From AA29 sp041481445 (lineage in GTDB: Bacteria > Acidobacteriota > Vicinamibacteria > Fen-336), in contig JBGPBV010000040.1 in assembly GCA_041481445.1 (NCBI GenBank), positions 1 through 45,625 of the forward strand: 45,625 nucleotides of DNA. Reading direction: 5' to 3'. Below the pieces are notes generated by a model. It did not search any database. It was not told the DNA's origin and saw nothing but the letters and a program-made list of their open reading frames with translations. The position numbers and the translations under genes were made by a program. Within the stretch, counting starts at the first letter, position 1; each line of letters begins with the position of its first letter. Positions 1 to 10,281 of the stretch are shown here, piece after piece.

Positions 1-2036
1 GCGCTCCTGTTCGCCCTCTCCTTCGCCATCCTGCTCGGGTCCTACCGCCGCACGCGCAGCCTGACCGCGCGCAAGCAGATGAAGTGGCTGGTGTGGGGCA
101 CGGGGGCGGGCGTGATGCCGTTCTTCCTCTTCTACGCCATCCCCTTCGCGCTCGGCCGCGAGCCCCGCCAGGCCATGGAGCTGGCCGGCTACATCCCGCT
201 GGCCCTCATCCCGCTCTCCCTCGCCTACGCGGTGGTGAAGCACCGCCTGATGGACGTGGAGCTGATCTTCCGGCGCACGCTCGTCTACATCCTGGCCCTG
301 GCCGCCATCCTCGGGATGTGCCTGCTCGCGGTGAACCTGTTCCAGGTGCTGGTGGCCACCGACCAGGAGCCGCACGTCACCGTCATCGCGATCCTGTCCA
401 CCCTGGTCGTGGCCCTGCTGTTCAGCCCGGTCAAGAACCGGATCCAGGAAGGCATCGACCGCCTCTTCTTCCGCGAGCGCTACAACTCGCGGCGCGCGCT
501 GCTGCGCCTGTCGCAGGACCTCAACGCCGACCTCGACCTGGAGCGCATGGCCGAGCGCCTGCTGGCCGGGGTCCACGACGCGCTGGGCGCGAGCGCCCTC
601 GCCCTCTTCCTGCCCCAGGACGAAGGCGGCTTCTCGATCTTCAAGGACCTCGGGTGCACGCCCGCGGCCTGCCGGTCCCAGTTGCCCGCGGACGGCTCCC
701 TGGTGCGGGCGCTGGCCGCCGGCGAGCCCGTCCTCGCCGAGGCCCACGCCGAGCTCTACCCGGAGGCGGGTCCCCTCGACCTCTCCCACTACTTTCCCTG
801 CCGGGTGAAGGGCGAGATGATCGCGATCCTCGGCGTCGGGAGGAAGGACGGGTTCGAGCCCCTCAACAGCGAGGAAGTGGACGTGCTGCAGGCCCTGGCC
901 GGCCAGGCCGCCACCGCGGTCATGAACGGCCGCCTCTACCACAGCCTGCGCGAGAAGGCGGACGAGCTCCAGGAGCTGACGGAGTACAACGAGAACATCC
1001 TGGAGAGCATGGACGCCGGCATCCTCGTGCTCGACCTCGACGGCAAGGTCGTGCGCTGGAACCGGGCGATGGAGGGGCTCTACCGGCGGAAGAAGGACGA
1101 CGTGCTCGAGAGCCGCCTCGAAGATATCTTCCCGGACACGTTCCTCGACGCGCTGCGCGGCAGCCTGGTGCTGGGCCGCAACGAGGAGATCGCCAACATC
1201 TACAAGCTGCACCTGCCCTGCCCGGACGGGCGCGCCCTGCGCGTCAACGTCTCGGTGGCTCCCTTCAAGGTGGGCTCGGGGGAGCGCTGCGGGACCATCA
1301 TCATCGTGGACGACGTGACCGTGCGCATGGGCCTGGAGGAGCAGCTGCAGCACTCCGAGAAGATGGCCTCCATCGGCATCCTGGCCGCGGGGGTGGCCCA
1401 CGAGGTGAACACGCCCCTCACCGGCATCTCCTCCTACACCCAGATGCTGCGGCAGCAGATCAAGAGCGACGACCCGCGCTCGGCCCTGCTCGAGAAGATC
1501 GAGAAGCAGACCTTCCGCGCGGCCAAGATCGTGAACAACCTGCTCAACTTCTCCCGCTCCTCCAAGGCGGAGTTCGAGAGCCTGGACATCAACAAGGTCC
1601 TGCTCGACGTGCTCTCCCTGCTCGAGCACCAGCTCGAGCGCGGCCGCATCAAGGTGCGCAAGGAGCTCAGCGACCTCCCGCCGGTGAGGGGGAACGAGAA
1701 CCGGCTGCAGCAGGTCTTCTTCAACCTGATCCTCAACGCGCGCGACGCCATGCCCAAGGGCGGCTGGCTGACGCTGGCCACGCGCGCGGAAGAGGACTCG
1801 GTGGTGGTGGAGATCCGCGACACCGGGCACGGGATCAAGCCCGAGCACGTGCGTCGCATCTATGATCCCTTCTTCACCACCAAGGGCATCGGCCGCGGCA
1901 CCGGCCTCGGCCTGTCCATCTCCTTCGGCATCGTGCAGGAGCACGGGGGCGCCATCTTCGTGGAGAGCGTGCCCGGCCAGGGCACGAACTTCCAGGTGGC
2001 CCTCCCCTCCATCGCGGCCGCGGAAGCCGCACGGCG

Positions 2037-2040
<4 letters not shown>
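1..2040 (+). CDS. Membrane sensor histidine kinase (GAF-PAS-HisKA-HATPase), 5' end cut by the window
   Basis: The frame is open from base 1 with no start, so the N-terminus lies outside the window; 679 residues are visible. Hydrophobic segments at about residues 1-13, 29-51, 65-80, 92-114 and 125-143 form a membrane sensor region. A GAF-like domain follows (about 175-315), then a PAS domain (about 330-445). The HisKA dimerisation helix has the phospho-accepting His at residue 467 in GVAHEVNTPL. The ATPase domain shows an N box (NRLQQVFFNLILNARDAM), G1 (DTGHGI), F box (DPFFTTK) and G2 (GTGLGLSI). It should autophosphorylate and pass phosphate to the regulator whose ATG overlaps its stop by 4 bp. 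The signal sensed is unknown. The in-frame ATG at 79 is internal to the membrane region and is not the true start. Confidence 0.9.
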
Positions 2041-3476
<1,436 letters not shown>

Positions 3477-3477
3477 C

Positions 3478-3568
3478 CTCGGCGCGCCCAGTCGAGGCTC
3501 TGTAGCGACTGGGCGCGCCGAGTTCGTTGCACCCGGCCCCGTTCGTTGCCTCGACTGACCGCGCCGAG
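3478..3568 (+). repeat. Three-arm inverted repeat after the two-component operon
   Basis: Arm A (3478-3494) and arm B (3506-3522) form a perfect 17-bp inverted repeat with an 11-nt loop. A second copy of the complementary arm, C (3548-3568), also pairs with arm A extended to 3498, with only two mismatches. The nonamer GTTCGTTGC is repeated directly at 3522-3530 and 3541-3549, beside arms B and C. A can therefore pair with B or C but not both. Only weak T-richness follows arm B. It may act as a terminator for the kinase-regulator operon, or as a switchable structure. The start of the repeat is 2 bp after the stop of the regulator gene. Confidence 0.7.
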
Positions 3569-3575
3569 CGCATTG

Positions 3576-3604
3576 TTGACACCGCCTAACGCCCCTGATA
3601 GCCT
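3576..3604 (+). promoter_or_regulatory. Candidate sigma-70 promoter for the DUF4388 gene
   Basis: A consensus -35 TTGACA (3576-3581) is followed after 17 bp by TAGCCT (3599-3604), a 3/6 match to the -10 consensus. The same TAGCNT form of -10 hexamer recurs in the rpsU and STAS promoters of this window. Transcription would start about 75 bp before the ATG at 3682. Confidence 0.4.
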
Positions 3605-3681
3605 CACACTCTCGCGCGGTCGTATCTGCTACCAGTGGCGACGGTTAGCGGGACGCGAGCGCGCCGGAGAGCCTGAACCCG

Positions 3682-4602
3682 ATGGCCTTCCAAGGCTCAC
3701 TTGCTGAGCTCCACCTCCCGGACATCATCCAACTCGTCAGCGTCAGCGGTAAAACGGGCGTATTCCATCTCGTAGACGGTCCGCACAAGGGGCAGATCTA
3801 CCTGCTCGAAGGCCGCATCGTGCATGCCCAGCTCGACGACGCCAGCGGCGAAGAAGCGGTCTATGCGCTCGCCATCTGGAACCAGGGCGACTTCAAGTTC
3901 GAGCCCGGTCCGCCGAGCGAGATCCGCACCATCTCGAAGAGCAACACCAACCTCCTCATGGAGGCGGCCCGGCGGCTCGACGAGTGGCGCGTGCTGTCCA
4001 AGAAGATCCCCTCCGTGGAGATGATTCCCGAGTTCGTGGTGCATGAGAGCCGCGAGGGCCAGATCAACCTCAACACCAGCGAGTGGCTGATCCTGTCCAA
4101 GATCGACGCCCATCGCAGCGTCAAGGCCATCGGGCAGGCCAGCGGGCTCAGCGTGTTCGACGCCTCCAAGATCCTCTACGGCCTCATCGCGACCGGCCTC
4201 ATCCGCCTGCGCGAGAAGCCGGCGGGAGCGGCGGGAGCGGGCTCGGGGGGAGGCGGGACGGCGGGCGGGGCCGGCGGCACCAGGGCGCGCACGGGGTCGC
4301 AGCCGGCGATCCCGGGCGGGAACCCATCCCCGGCCGCGGGGGCGGCGGCCCCGGCGACGAGCGCGCCCCCCGAGCTGATCGGCCGCCTCAACAAGGTGCG
4401 CGACGTCTGCAACCACATCCTGGGCGCGGTGGGCGAGAGCGTCGTGAACAAGCACTACGTGAAGGCGAAGTCCGAGCTGGAGCGCGGAGCGGGGCTGGAG
4501 GCCATCGAGGAGGCCATCAACCAGATCGCGCGCGCCACGTCCATCCTGAAGGGCCCCTCCACCACGGAGGCCCTCCTGGAGCAGCTCAAGACCGTCCGCT
4601 GA
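3682..4602 (+). CDS. DUF4388 (PATAN-like) domain protein
   Basis: Residues 1 to about 95 match the DUF4388 pattern: it opens MAFQGSLAELHLPDIIQLV, then a GKTGVFHL strand, an EGRIVHAQ strand and a final GDFKFEPG. Such domains are common in Deltaproteobacteria and Acidobacteriota, often linked to two-component signalling or gliding. Residues about 130-172 look like a small winged-helix fold (SEWLILSKIDAHRSVKAIG...), then a Gly/Ala/Pro-rich linker (about 180-235) and a helical C-terminal segment. It has no membrane segment and is probably cytoplasmic. It follows a two-component operon but has its own candidate promoter, and lies 1 bp before the TTG start of the next gene. Its biochemical role is unknown. 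Confidence 0.85.
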   Translation: MAFQGSLAELHLPDIIQLVSVSGKTGVFHLVDGPHKGQIYLLEGRIVHAQLDDASGEEAVYALAIWNQGDFKFEPGPPSEIRTISKSNTNLLMEAARRLDEWRVLSKKIPSVEMIPEFVVHESREGQINLNTSEWLILSKIDAHRSVKAIGQASGLSVFDASKILYGLIATGLIRLREKPAGAAGAGSGGGGTAGGAGGTRARTGSQPAIPGGNPSPAAGAAAPATSAPPELIGRLNKVRDVCNHILGAVGESVVNKHYVKAKSELERGAGLEAIEEAINQIARATSILKGPSTTEALLEQLKTVR

Positions 4603-4603
4603 G

Positions 4604-6361
4604 TTGAGCGCCCTCTCGCGCGGGCGAGGGCGGATCGCCCCTCTTCTCGGCGTCCTCGTCCTCCTCGCCCTCGCGCTCCTCGCCTGGTTCGGTGGGTTCC
4701 CGTGGCCGGAGGGCTCCCCCTTCGTCGCCCTGCTCGCCGTGGTCGGCGCGCTGGGCGCGGCCACCCTCGCGCTCGGAGGCGTGCCACGGCCGCGCGTGGC
4801 CGCGGAGACGCTCGCGGTGCTCGCGCTCGCGCTCGCCTACCGCCTTCCCGCCGTGATGCATCCGTGGGGCTGGGTGAACACGGACGGTGCGTACGGCGCG
4901 TTCGTCGCCCTCCACCTCCTGCAGGGCGCCCACCCCGCTCCCGTCTTCACGGAGGGCGCGAACTACCAGGGCACGCTGAAGGGCCACCTGGCCGCCCTGT
5001 TCTCGCTCGTGAGCGGGGCCCAGGACCTCTCGCGGATGATGGTGCTCGCCGGTCTCGCCCTGAACCTGGCCTTCATCCTCGCCACCATGGCCCTGGCCCG
5101 GCGGATCGGCGGGCGGGCCGCCGCCCTCGCCGCCGGCCTCTACCTCGCGCTGGGGCCGAAGTTCCTGACCGTGTTCTCGCTCAACTCCGTCGGCCAGTAC
5201 ATCGACGTGCTCGCCCTGGGCGGGATGGCCCTGGCCCTCCTGCCCCGGCTGCTGCAGGACGACCCCGGGCCCCGCGACGGCCTGCGCGCCCTGACCGCCG
5301 GTCTCCTCCTCGGGGCCGCCTTCTGGCAGCAACCGGTGGCGATCGGCTATGCGGCCGCCGCCGTCGTCGCGCTCGCCCTGCGCCGCGGTCCCGGGCGCGC
5401 GTCGGCGTGGACGTGGCTCGGGGCGGGCGCGCTCGTGGGCGTGCTGCCCGTCTTCGTCTGGAACGCCCGGCACGGATGGGCGACGGGCGAGCTGGTGGCG
5501 CCGGACGCCTCGGGGCTGAGCGCGCAGGCGGCCGCCCTGCCCTACCTCGTCCGCCGGACGTTGGACACCTCGCTACCGGTGCTGGCCGGCGTGAGCCCGG
5601 GGCATCCGTGGCTCGACGTCGCCGGCCCGGCCGTGCGCCTCGCCGCCTTTCTCGTGGTCCCGGCCGCCTTGCTCGCCTTCCTGGCTCTGCGCGGGCGGGA
5701 GGTCGTCGCCTCCGTGCGCGCCGGCCGGCCGTCGCCGGCGCTCCTGCCCCCGCTGCTGCTCCTCGCGTCCCTGGCCGTGGTGTGGGCCACCGCCGCGGGA
5801 GCGGTCTACTCGCGCCCGCGCTACCTGCTGCCGGTGATGGCCGCCACCACCCTGCTCGGGGGAGTCGGGTGGGCGCACCTGTGGCGCCGTTCGAGAGCGG
5901 CCGCCGCCACCCTTCTCGCCTTCCTGCTCGCGCTGAACGTGAGCGGGACCGTCTCGCGGCTGCGCGACGGAGGGCCCACCTCCGCCTACTACCGGAGCGT
6001 GCTCCGGTCGCTGGAGGCCAAGGGCATCCGCACCGGCTACGCGGACTTCTCGCTCTCCGCGCCCATCACGATGTTCACGCGCGAGCGCATCCTGCTCTCG
6101 TCGCGGCTGGGCCCGACCCCCGCCTACGAGCCGGAGGACCACACGGCCCGGGTCGAGCGGGAGGGCCCCGACGCCTACGTCCTCCGTCCGGACGACGACC
6201 CGGAGCGCTTCGCGGCGGTGCTGCGCGCGCTGGGCGTCGGCTACCGCGTCGACCTCGATCCGGTGCCCGTGTTCTACGCCTTCTCGCGCCGGGTGCGGGT
6301 CGAAGAGGTCTCGGGGTTCCGCGGCGACGCCGGCCCGCCCTCCGCGCCCGGCGAGGAGTGA
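4604..6361 (+). CDS. GT-C fold membrane glycosyltransferase (GT39/ArnT-like)
   Basis: This 585-residue protein has about ten or more hydrophobic helices. Its first large extracytoplasmic loop carries WVNTDGAYGAF with Asp94 in the position of the catalytic acid of PMT/ArnT-type enzymes. Such enzymes move a sugar from a polyprenyl-phosphate donor to an acceptor on the outer face of the inner membrane. The motif YSRPRYLLPVMA near residue 400 is typical of the late helices. The start is TTG, one base after the upstream stop, so translation is probably coupled; no ATG precedes the first helix. It converges on the glycosyltransferase operon at 6378-11596, and is a distant paralogue of the proteins at 14637-16382 and 19440-21281. 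Donor and acceptor cannot be deduced. Confidence 0.8.
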   Translation: MSALSRGRGRIAPLLGVLVLLALALLAWFGGFPWPEGSPFVALLAVVGALGAATLALGGVPRPRVAAETLAVLALALAYRLPAVMHPWGWVNTDGAYGAFVALHLLQGAHPAPVFTEGANYQGTLKGHLAALFSLVSGAQDLSRMMVLAGLALNLAFILATMALARRIGGRAAALAAGLYLALGPKFLTVFSLNSVGQYIDVLALGGMALALLPRLLQDDPGPRDGLRALTAGLLLGAAFWQQPVAIGYAAAAVVALALRRGPGRASAWTWLGAGALVGVLPVFVWNARHGWATGELVAPDASGLSAQAAALPYLVRRTLDTSLPVLAGVSPGHPWLDVAGPAVRLAAFLVVPAALLAFLALRGREVVASVRAGRPSPALLPPLLLLASLAVVWATAAGAVYSRPRYLLPVMAATTLLGGVGWAHLWRRSRAAAATLLAFLLALNVSGTVSRLRDGGPTSAYYRSVLRSLEAKGIRTGYADFSLSAPITMFTRERILLSSRLGPTPAYEPEDHTARVEREGPDAYVLRPDDDPERFAAVLRALGVGYRVDLDPVPVFYAFSRRVRVEEVSGFRGDAGPPSAPGEE

Positions 6362-6377
6362 GCGCGGCGGGGACGGC

Positions 6378-7574
6378 TCAGCCCCCGGCGGGCGAGGCGG
6401 CGGCTTCGATCAGCGACCGGTAGCGCTCGAGCACCACATCCCAGCGGTACTCCGCCTCGACGTAGCGCCGTCCCGCCGCCCCCAGGGCCCGCCGCAGGGC
6501 CTCGTCCCGCCCCAGGCGGTCCATCGCCTCCGCGAACTCGTCGCCGTCACCGTAGAAGAGGCCGGCGTTCGAGCGGACGCAGTGCTCGCGCAGGACGGCG
6601 GAGGCGCCGTTGACCAGGCCGGGCGTGCCCACCGCGAACCCTTCGAGCAGCGCGATCGAGAGGCTCTCGTACGCGCTCGGGCAGACGACCACGGAGGCCG
6701 CGGCCAGGGCCGCGTGCTTGTCGTCTTCGGACAGGTAGCCGAGGTGCCGCAGGCCCGGCACCGGCGGCAGGGCCATGGCCAGGGTCCCGATGAGCGCCAG
6801 GTCGGTGGTGCCCCCGCGGGCCCGGTAGCGCGCGTAGTGGGCGACGAGCTCCGCGCATCCCTTGCCCGCGTCGATGCGGCCGGCGTAGAGCATGTATGCG
6901 CCGGAGAGGCCGTAGCGCCGGCGGAAGGCCGCGGCGTCGGGCGCGGCGGGCACGTCCACTCCCATGCCGGCCACCGCGGAGGGACGTCCGCGCAGGCCGA
7001 AGCGGGTCCGCACCAGCGCCTCTTCCGCCGGAGTCAGGAAGGCCAGCGCGCGGGGACGGGCGAAGACCTCGTCGTAGATCGCGAACCCGAGCGGCGGCTC
7101 GTCGTGGGTGGTGGGCACGAGCACGCTGCGGGCGGCGGCCGCGGGCGCGGCCAGGCCCCAATAGGTCGGGTAGTAGAGGTAGGTGAAGAAGACCACGGCA
7201 TGGAAGCCGGGCGCCTCGTGGCCCAGGGCCTCCACCAGGCGCGGCACGTACGGACCCTGGTCGCGCAGCCAGTCCAGCTCCTCGTCGCGCCGGCGGGGGC
7301 GGCGGTAGAGCTCCTCCGAGCGGCGGTTGAAGGCTTCGAGGTCGCGCTCCTCCTCCACCGGGAAGCGCCGGACCCTCACGCCGTCCACCTCGGACTCGCC
7401 GGGCGGCGACTCGTTCCGCCAGGTCACGTAGTCCCGCGCGCAGGTCGTGTAGACGGTGATGCGGTAGGTCGCGGAGAGCCGCTGCGCCACCGCGCGCGCG
7501 AGCGATTCCGAGCCGCCCGTGACCTCGGGCCCGTAGCGCTGGACGACGATCGCGACTTCCGGCCGCGCGCTCAC
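6378..7574 (-). CDS. GT4-family glycosyltransferase
   Basis: This 398-residue protein has the two-domain GT-B layout. The N-terminal part opens EVAIVVQRYGPEVTGGSESLA, the usual acceptor-side start with a glycine loop. The C-terminal part has YAGRIDAGKG (about residue 230) and CPSAYESLSIALLEGFAVG, the donor-binding EX7E region. It should transfer a nucleotide-activated sugar at the cytoplasmic face of the membrane. The GTG start overlaps the stop of the upstream gene by 4 bp. It is the last gene of a six-gene minus operon headed by a STAS protein and a UbiA prenyltransferase. Sugar specificity is unknown. Confidence 0.88.
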   Translation of the reverse strand: MSARPEVAIVVQRYGPEVTGGSESLARAVAQRLSATYRITVYTTCARDYVTWRNESPPGESEVDGVRVRRFPVEEERDLEAFNRRSEELYRRPRRRDEELDWLRDQGPYVPRLVEALGHEAPGFHAVVFFTYLYYPTYWGLAAPAAAARSVLVPTTHDEPPLGFAIYDEVFARPRALAFLTPAEEALVRTRFGLRGRPSAVAGMGVDVPAAPDAAAFRRRYGLSGAYMLYAGRIDAGKGCAELVAHYARYRARGGTTDLALIGTLAMALPPVPGLRHLGYLSEDDKHAALAAASVVVCPSAYESLSIALLEGFAVGTPGLVNGASAVLREHCVRSNAGLFYGDGDEFAEAMDRLGRDEALRRALGAAGRRYVEAEYRWDVVLERYRSLIEAAASPAGG

Positions 7575-8632
7575 AACGACTCCACGTACGCCTTCAGCGC
7601 CGCCTCCACCGCGGGCGGCGCGAAGTCCTCACGGCGGCGCGCCTGGGTGCGCAGCACCGCCTCTCGCAGGGGGCCGGGCGCGGCCAGGCGGGAGGCCATC
7701 TCCGCCACCTCGTCGAAGCGTTTCTCGTCGAAGAGCACGCCCGCGCCGCCGAGGGTGCCGGGGACCGCGCCCGCCCGGTAGGCCAGCACGGGCACGTCCA
7801 TGAGCATCGACTCGACGAGGGGGACCCCGAACCCCTCGTGCTCGCTCATGGAGACGAACACGTGGGCGGTGCGGTAGCAGGCGAGCAGGTCGCGATGCTC
7901 GAGGTGGCCGGTGAACACGACCTCCCAGGGGGTGAAGCCCTGCTCGTACTGGAAGGCCTGCAGGGCCTCGAAGTAGCCGCGGCGCCGGGGCGCCTTGCCG
8001 ACCAGCACCAGCCGCACGTCCGGCGCGATGTAGCGCTTCCAGTAGGCGGCCATGCGCATGAGGTCGTCGTGGCGCTTGTTGGGGACGAGGCGGCCGACGA
8101 AGAGGACGTTCGTGCGTCCGTCCGCGAGGTCGCGCGCCAGCACCGGCCCCGGCGGCTCGCGGTAGCGCCGGAAGTCGAGGTAGATGGGCAGCACTCCCGT
8201 GCGCGGGAACCCCGCCGCCTCCAGCTCCTGCCGGTTGAACTCGCTGTCGCCGAGGGCGAGGTCGACGTGGCCGCGCAGGGTGACCAGCTCCTCGCGGCCG
8301 ATCCGGCAGATGCGGACCATCTCCTCGTCGTAGCCGAGGAAGAACTCGGGGGGCGTGATGTTGTGATGCACGAGCGCGCGGCGGCCGCGGTGCGCCATCA
8401 AGGCCGCGGTCAGCGGCGAAGGGAGCGCGTAGTGGAGGATGACCGCGTCCGCCGGCCCCCCCGGCCGCCACTCCGACCACGCGCGGCCGTCGCCGCGGAG
8501 GTCCTCGTCCAGCTCCAGCGCGTACACGTCCGCCTGATTCCCCCACGCGCGGAAGGCGTCGCGCATCAGGCGCGCGGAGTCCCCGATGGCGTCGCCCCGG
8601 TGCAGCGCGGGCACCCACTGGTCGATCCTCAT
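7571..8632 (-). CDS. GT4-family glycosyltransferase (tandem paralogue 2)
   Basis: The 353-residue protein starts MRIDQWVPALHRGDAIGDS. The open frame runs further upstream, but the ATG at 8632 overlaps the stop of the neighbouring gene as ATGA and begins exactly at the conserved opening. It has the GT-B signatures ALGDSEFNRQELEAAGF, NVLFVGRLVPNKRHDDLM and SEHEGFGVPLVESMLM with the EX7E glutamates. It is clearly a paralogue of its upstream neighbour: both share HxNITPxEFFLG/WFLG, LGDSE.NR.ELEAAG and VLPI.LD. It probably adds a sugar in the same glycan pathway. Confidence 0.9.
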   Translation of the reverse strand: MRIDQWVPALHRGDAIGDSARLMRDAFRAWGNQADVYALELDEDLRGDGRAWSEWRPGGPADAVILHYALPSPLTAALMAHRGRRALVHHNITPPEFFLGYDEEMVRICRIGREELVTLRGHVDLALGDSEFNRQELEAAGFPRTGVLPIYLDFRRYREPPGPVLARDLADGRTNVLFVGRLVPNKRHDDLMRMAAYWKRYIAPDVRLVLVGKAPRRRGYFEALQAFQYEQGFTPWEVVFTGHLEHRDLLACYRTAHVFVSMSEHEGFGVPLVESMLMDVPVLAYRAGAVPGTLGGAGVLFDEKRFDEVAEMASRLAAPGPLREAVLRTQARRREDFAPPAVEAALKAYVESL

Positions 8633-9726
8633 CCCGGCGCCCCGTCCAGCACGGGGGCCAGCCGATCGAGCAGCAGGGCGCGGAAATCGGTCGTGCGGAC
8701 TTCGGCCATCGCGCGCTCCTGGGTCTCGAGCACGCGCCCGCGCAGGCCGTCGTCCGTGAGCAGCCGCCGCACGAGGCCGGCCACCACCGCCGTCGGCTTC
8801 TCGCGCAGGAGCACGCCCCCCCCGCGCAGGGTCTCGCGCACCGCCCCCGCGTCGTAGGCGACGACGGGCACCCCGAACGCCATCGCCTCCAGCAGGGGCA
8901 CGCAGAACCCCTCGTGCTCGGAGAGGCAGAGGAACAGGTCGGCGGAGGCGTAGGCGGCCCGCAGCTCGTCGTCGTCCACCTGGCCGGTGAAGACGACCTC
9001 CTCCGCGCCCCGCGCCCGCGCCAGCTCCTGCAGCCGGTCGTAGTACTTCTCGTGCCCGCGGTAGTCGCCCACGAGCAGGAGGCGGCTCTGTCGATCGAAG
9101 AGCCGCTGGTAGAGCGCAAAGGCCGTGATGAGGTCGTCGATCTTCTTGTTGGGGATGATCCGGCCCACGAAGAGGATGTTCGTACGCCCGTCCTCGTAGA
9201 GCCGGCGCGCCACGGGCGAGGGCGGGCGCCGGTAGGAGTCGAGGTCGAGCACGATCGGAAGCACGCCCGTCCGCGCGTAGCCCGCCGCCTCCAGCTCGCG
9301 CCGGTTGTACTCGCTGTCGCCCAGGGCCAGCTCGGTCCGGGGGGCGAAGGCGGCCAGCTCGCGGCGGCCGTGATAGCAGAGGCCGGCCAGGTGGGGATGG
9401 AACCCCAGGAACCATTCCGCGGGCGTGATGTTGTGGTAGATCGAGACCAGGCGGTCGGGGGCGTGGAAGGCCAGGCGCGCGGCCGCGCTCCCGATCGAGA
9501 AGTGGAACAGGCACACCGTGTCCGGGGCCGAGACCTCGCGGTACTCCCAGAGCGGGCGCGCCCGCGTCGTCATGCGCGGGTGGACGTGCTCGGCGAAGAT
9601 GTCGGACTCGAGCCCCGCCCCGCGCAGGTGGCGCTGGATGGCGAGCGCCTCGTTGCTGATGGCGTCCCCGTAGGCGAGGGCGGCGAGGAGCTGGTGAACC
9701 CGCCGGGGTCCGCCGGCCGGGCTCAA
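8629..9726 (-). CDS. GT4-family glycosyltransferase (tandem paralogue 1)
   Basis: This 365-residue GT-B protein shows NILFVGRIIPNKKIDDLITA, then SEHEGFCVPLLEAMAFGVPV with the EX7E pair. The TTG start at 9726 overlaps the previous stop (TTGA), and the conserved opening VHQLLAALAYGDAISNEA follows within ten residues. It resembles the next gene along its whole length, suggesting tandem duplication with later divergence. The pair sits in a run of coupled genes (9726 to 6378), consistent with sequential transfer of sugars to one lipid-linked acceptor. Confidence 0.9.
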   Translation of the reverse strand: MSPAGGPRRVHQLLAALAYGDAISNEALAIQRHLRGAGLESDIFAEHVHPRMTTRARPLWEYREVSAPDTVCLFHFSIGSAAARLAFHAPDRLVSIYHNITPAEWFLGFHPHLAGLCYHGRRELAAFAPRTELALGDSEYNRRELEAAGYARTGVLPIVLDLDSYRRPPSPVARRLYEDGRTNILFVGRIIPNKKIDDLITAFALYQRLFDRQSRLLLVGDYRGHEKYYDRLQELARARGAEEVVFTGQVDDDELRAAYASADLFLCLSEHEGFCVPLLEAMAFGVPVVAYDAGAVRETLRGGGVLLREKPTAVVAGLVRRLLTDDGLRGRVLETQERAMAEVRTTDFRALLLDRLAPVLDGAPG

Positions 9727-10274
9727 GCCGCGCCGTCCTCCCCGCCGGGGACGGTCCGGCCGAGCGCCATCGCCTCCAGCGTCTTCTCGCGGCGGGCCTG
9801 GAACTCCAGGCGGCCCTGGAGCTGCAGGGTCCGGCTCTTGAGGTCCACGATCTCGAGGTTGAGGCGCGTCACCTCGAGCACGAGGTTGTGGAGCACGTGG
9901 GCGTAGGTGGTGTTGAGGTCACCCTGCCGCGAGAGGGCGGCGATCATCGGCGTCGGGTTCCAGAAGAGCTTCTGGACCGGCCGCAGCACCCGCCGGACCC
10001 ACTCCAGCGCGCGGCCGGATCCGCTGCGACTGCTCCGGAAGAGCGTGTCCGGGTCGAACGCGTAGTTCCACCGGCTGGGGCGCTCGAGCAGCTCGGCGAG
10101 CAGGCCGCTCTTGAGGTCGTGCGGCTGGAGGACGGGAGGCAGCGGACGCGTGGCCACCTCGCGGATCTCCTCGTCCGTGATCAGGCCCGCCTTCTTCTTC
10201 TCCTCGATGGCGGCGCGGATCTCCCTCATCAGGAGCTCGACGTCCACGCCCTCCGCCCGGATCTCGAAGGCCAC
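9723..10274 (-). CDS. Conserved-looking helical protein of unknown function in the glycan operon
   Basis: I do not recognise this 183-residue protein. It starts at GTG and overlaps the next gene by 4 bp. Residues 10-45 are charged and helical (LLMREIRAAIEEKKKAGL). The centre is basic with Trp and Pro (WVRRVLRPVQKLFWNPTP). The C-terminal 60 residues form a probable coiled coil (LVLEVTRLNLEIVDLKSRTL). There is no signal peptide and no clear transmembrane helix, though the central segment could lie on the membrane surface. The position between a membrane prenyltransferase and two GT4 enzymes suggests a scaffold or accessory factor that keeps these enzymes at the membrane (inference from position only). 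Confidence 0.75.
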   Translation of the reverse strand: MAFEIRAEGVDVELLMREIRAAIEEKKKAGLITDEEIREVATRPLPPVLQPHDLKSGLLAELLERPSRWNYAFDPDTLFRSSRSGSGRALEWVRRVLRPVQKLFWNPTPMIAALSRQGDLNTTYAHVLHNLVLEVTRLNLEIVDLKSRTLQLQGRLEFQARREKTLEAMALGRTVPGGEDGAA

Positions 10275-10281
10275 CGCGCGC

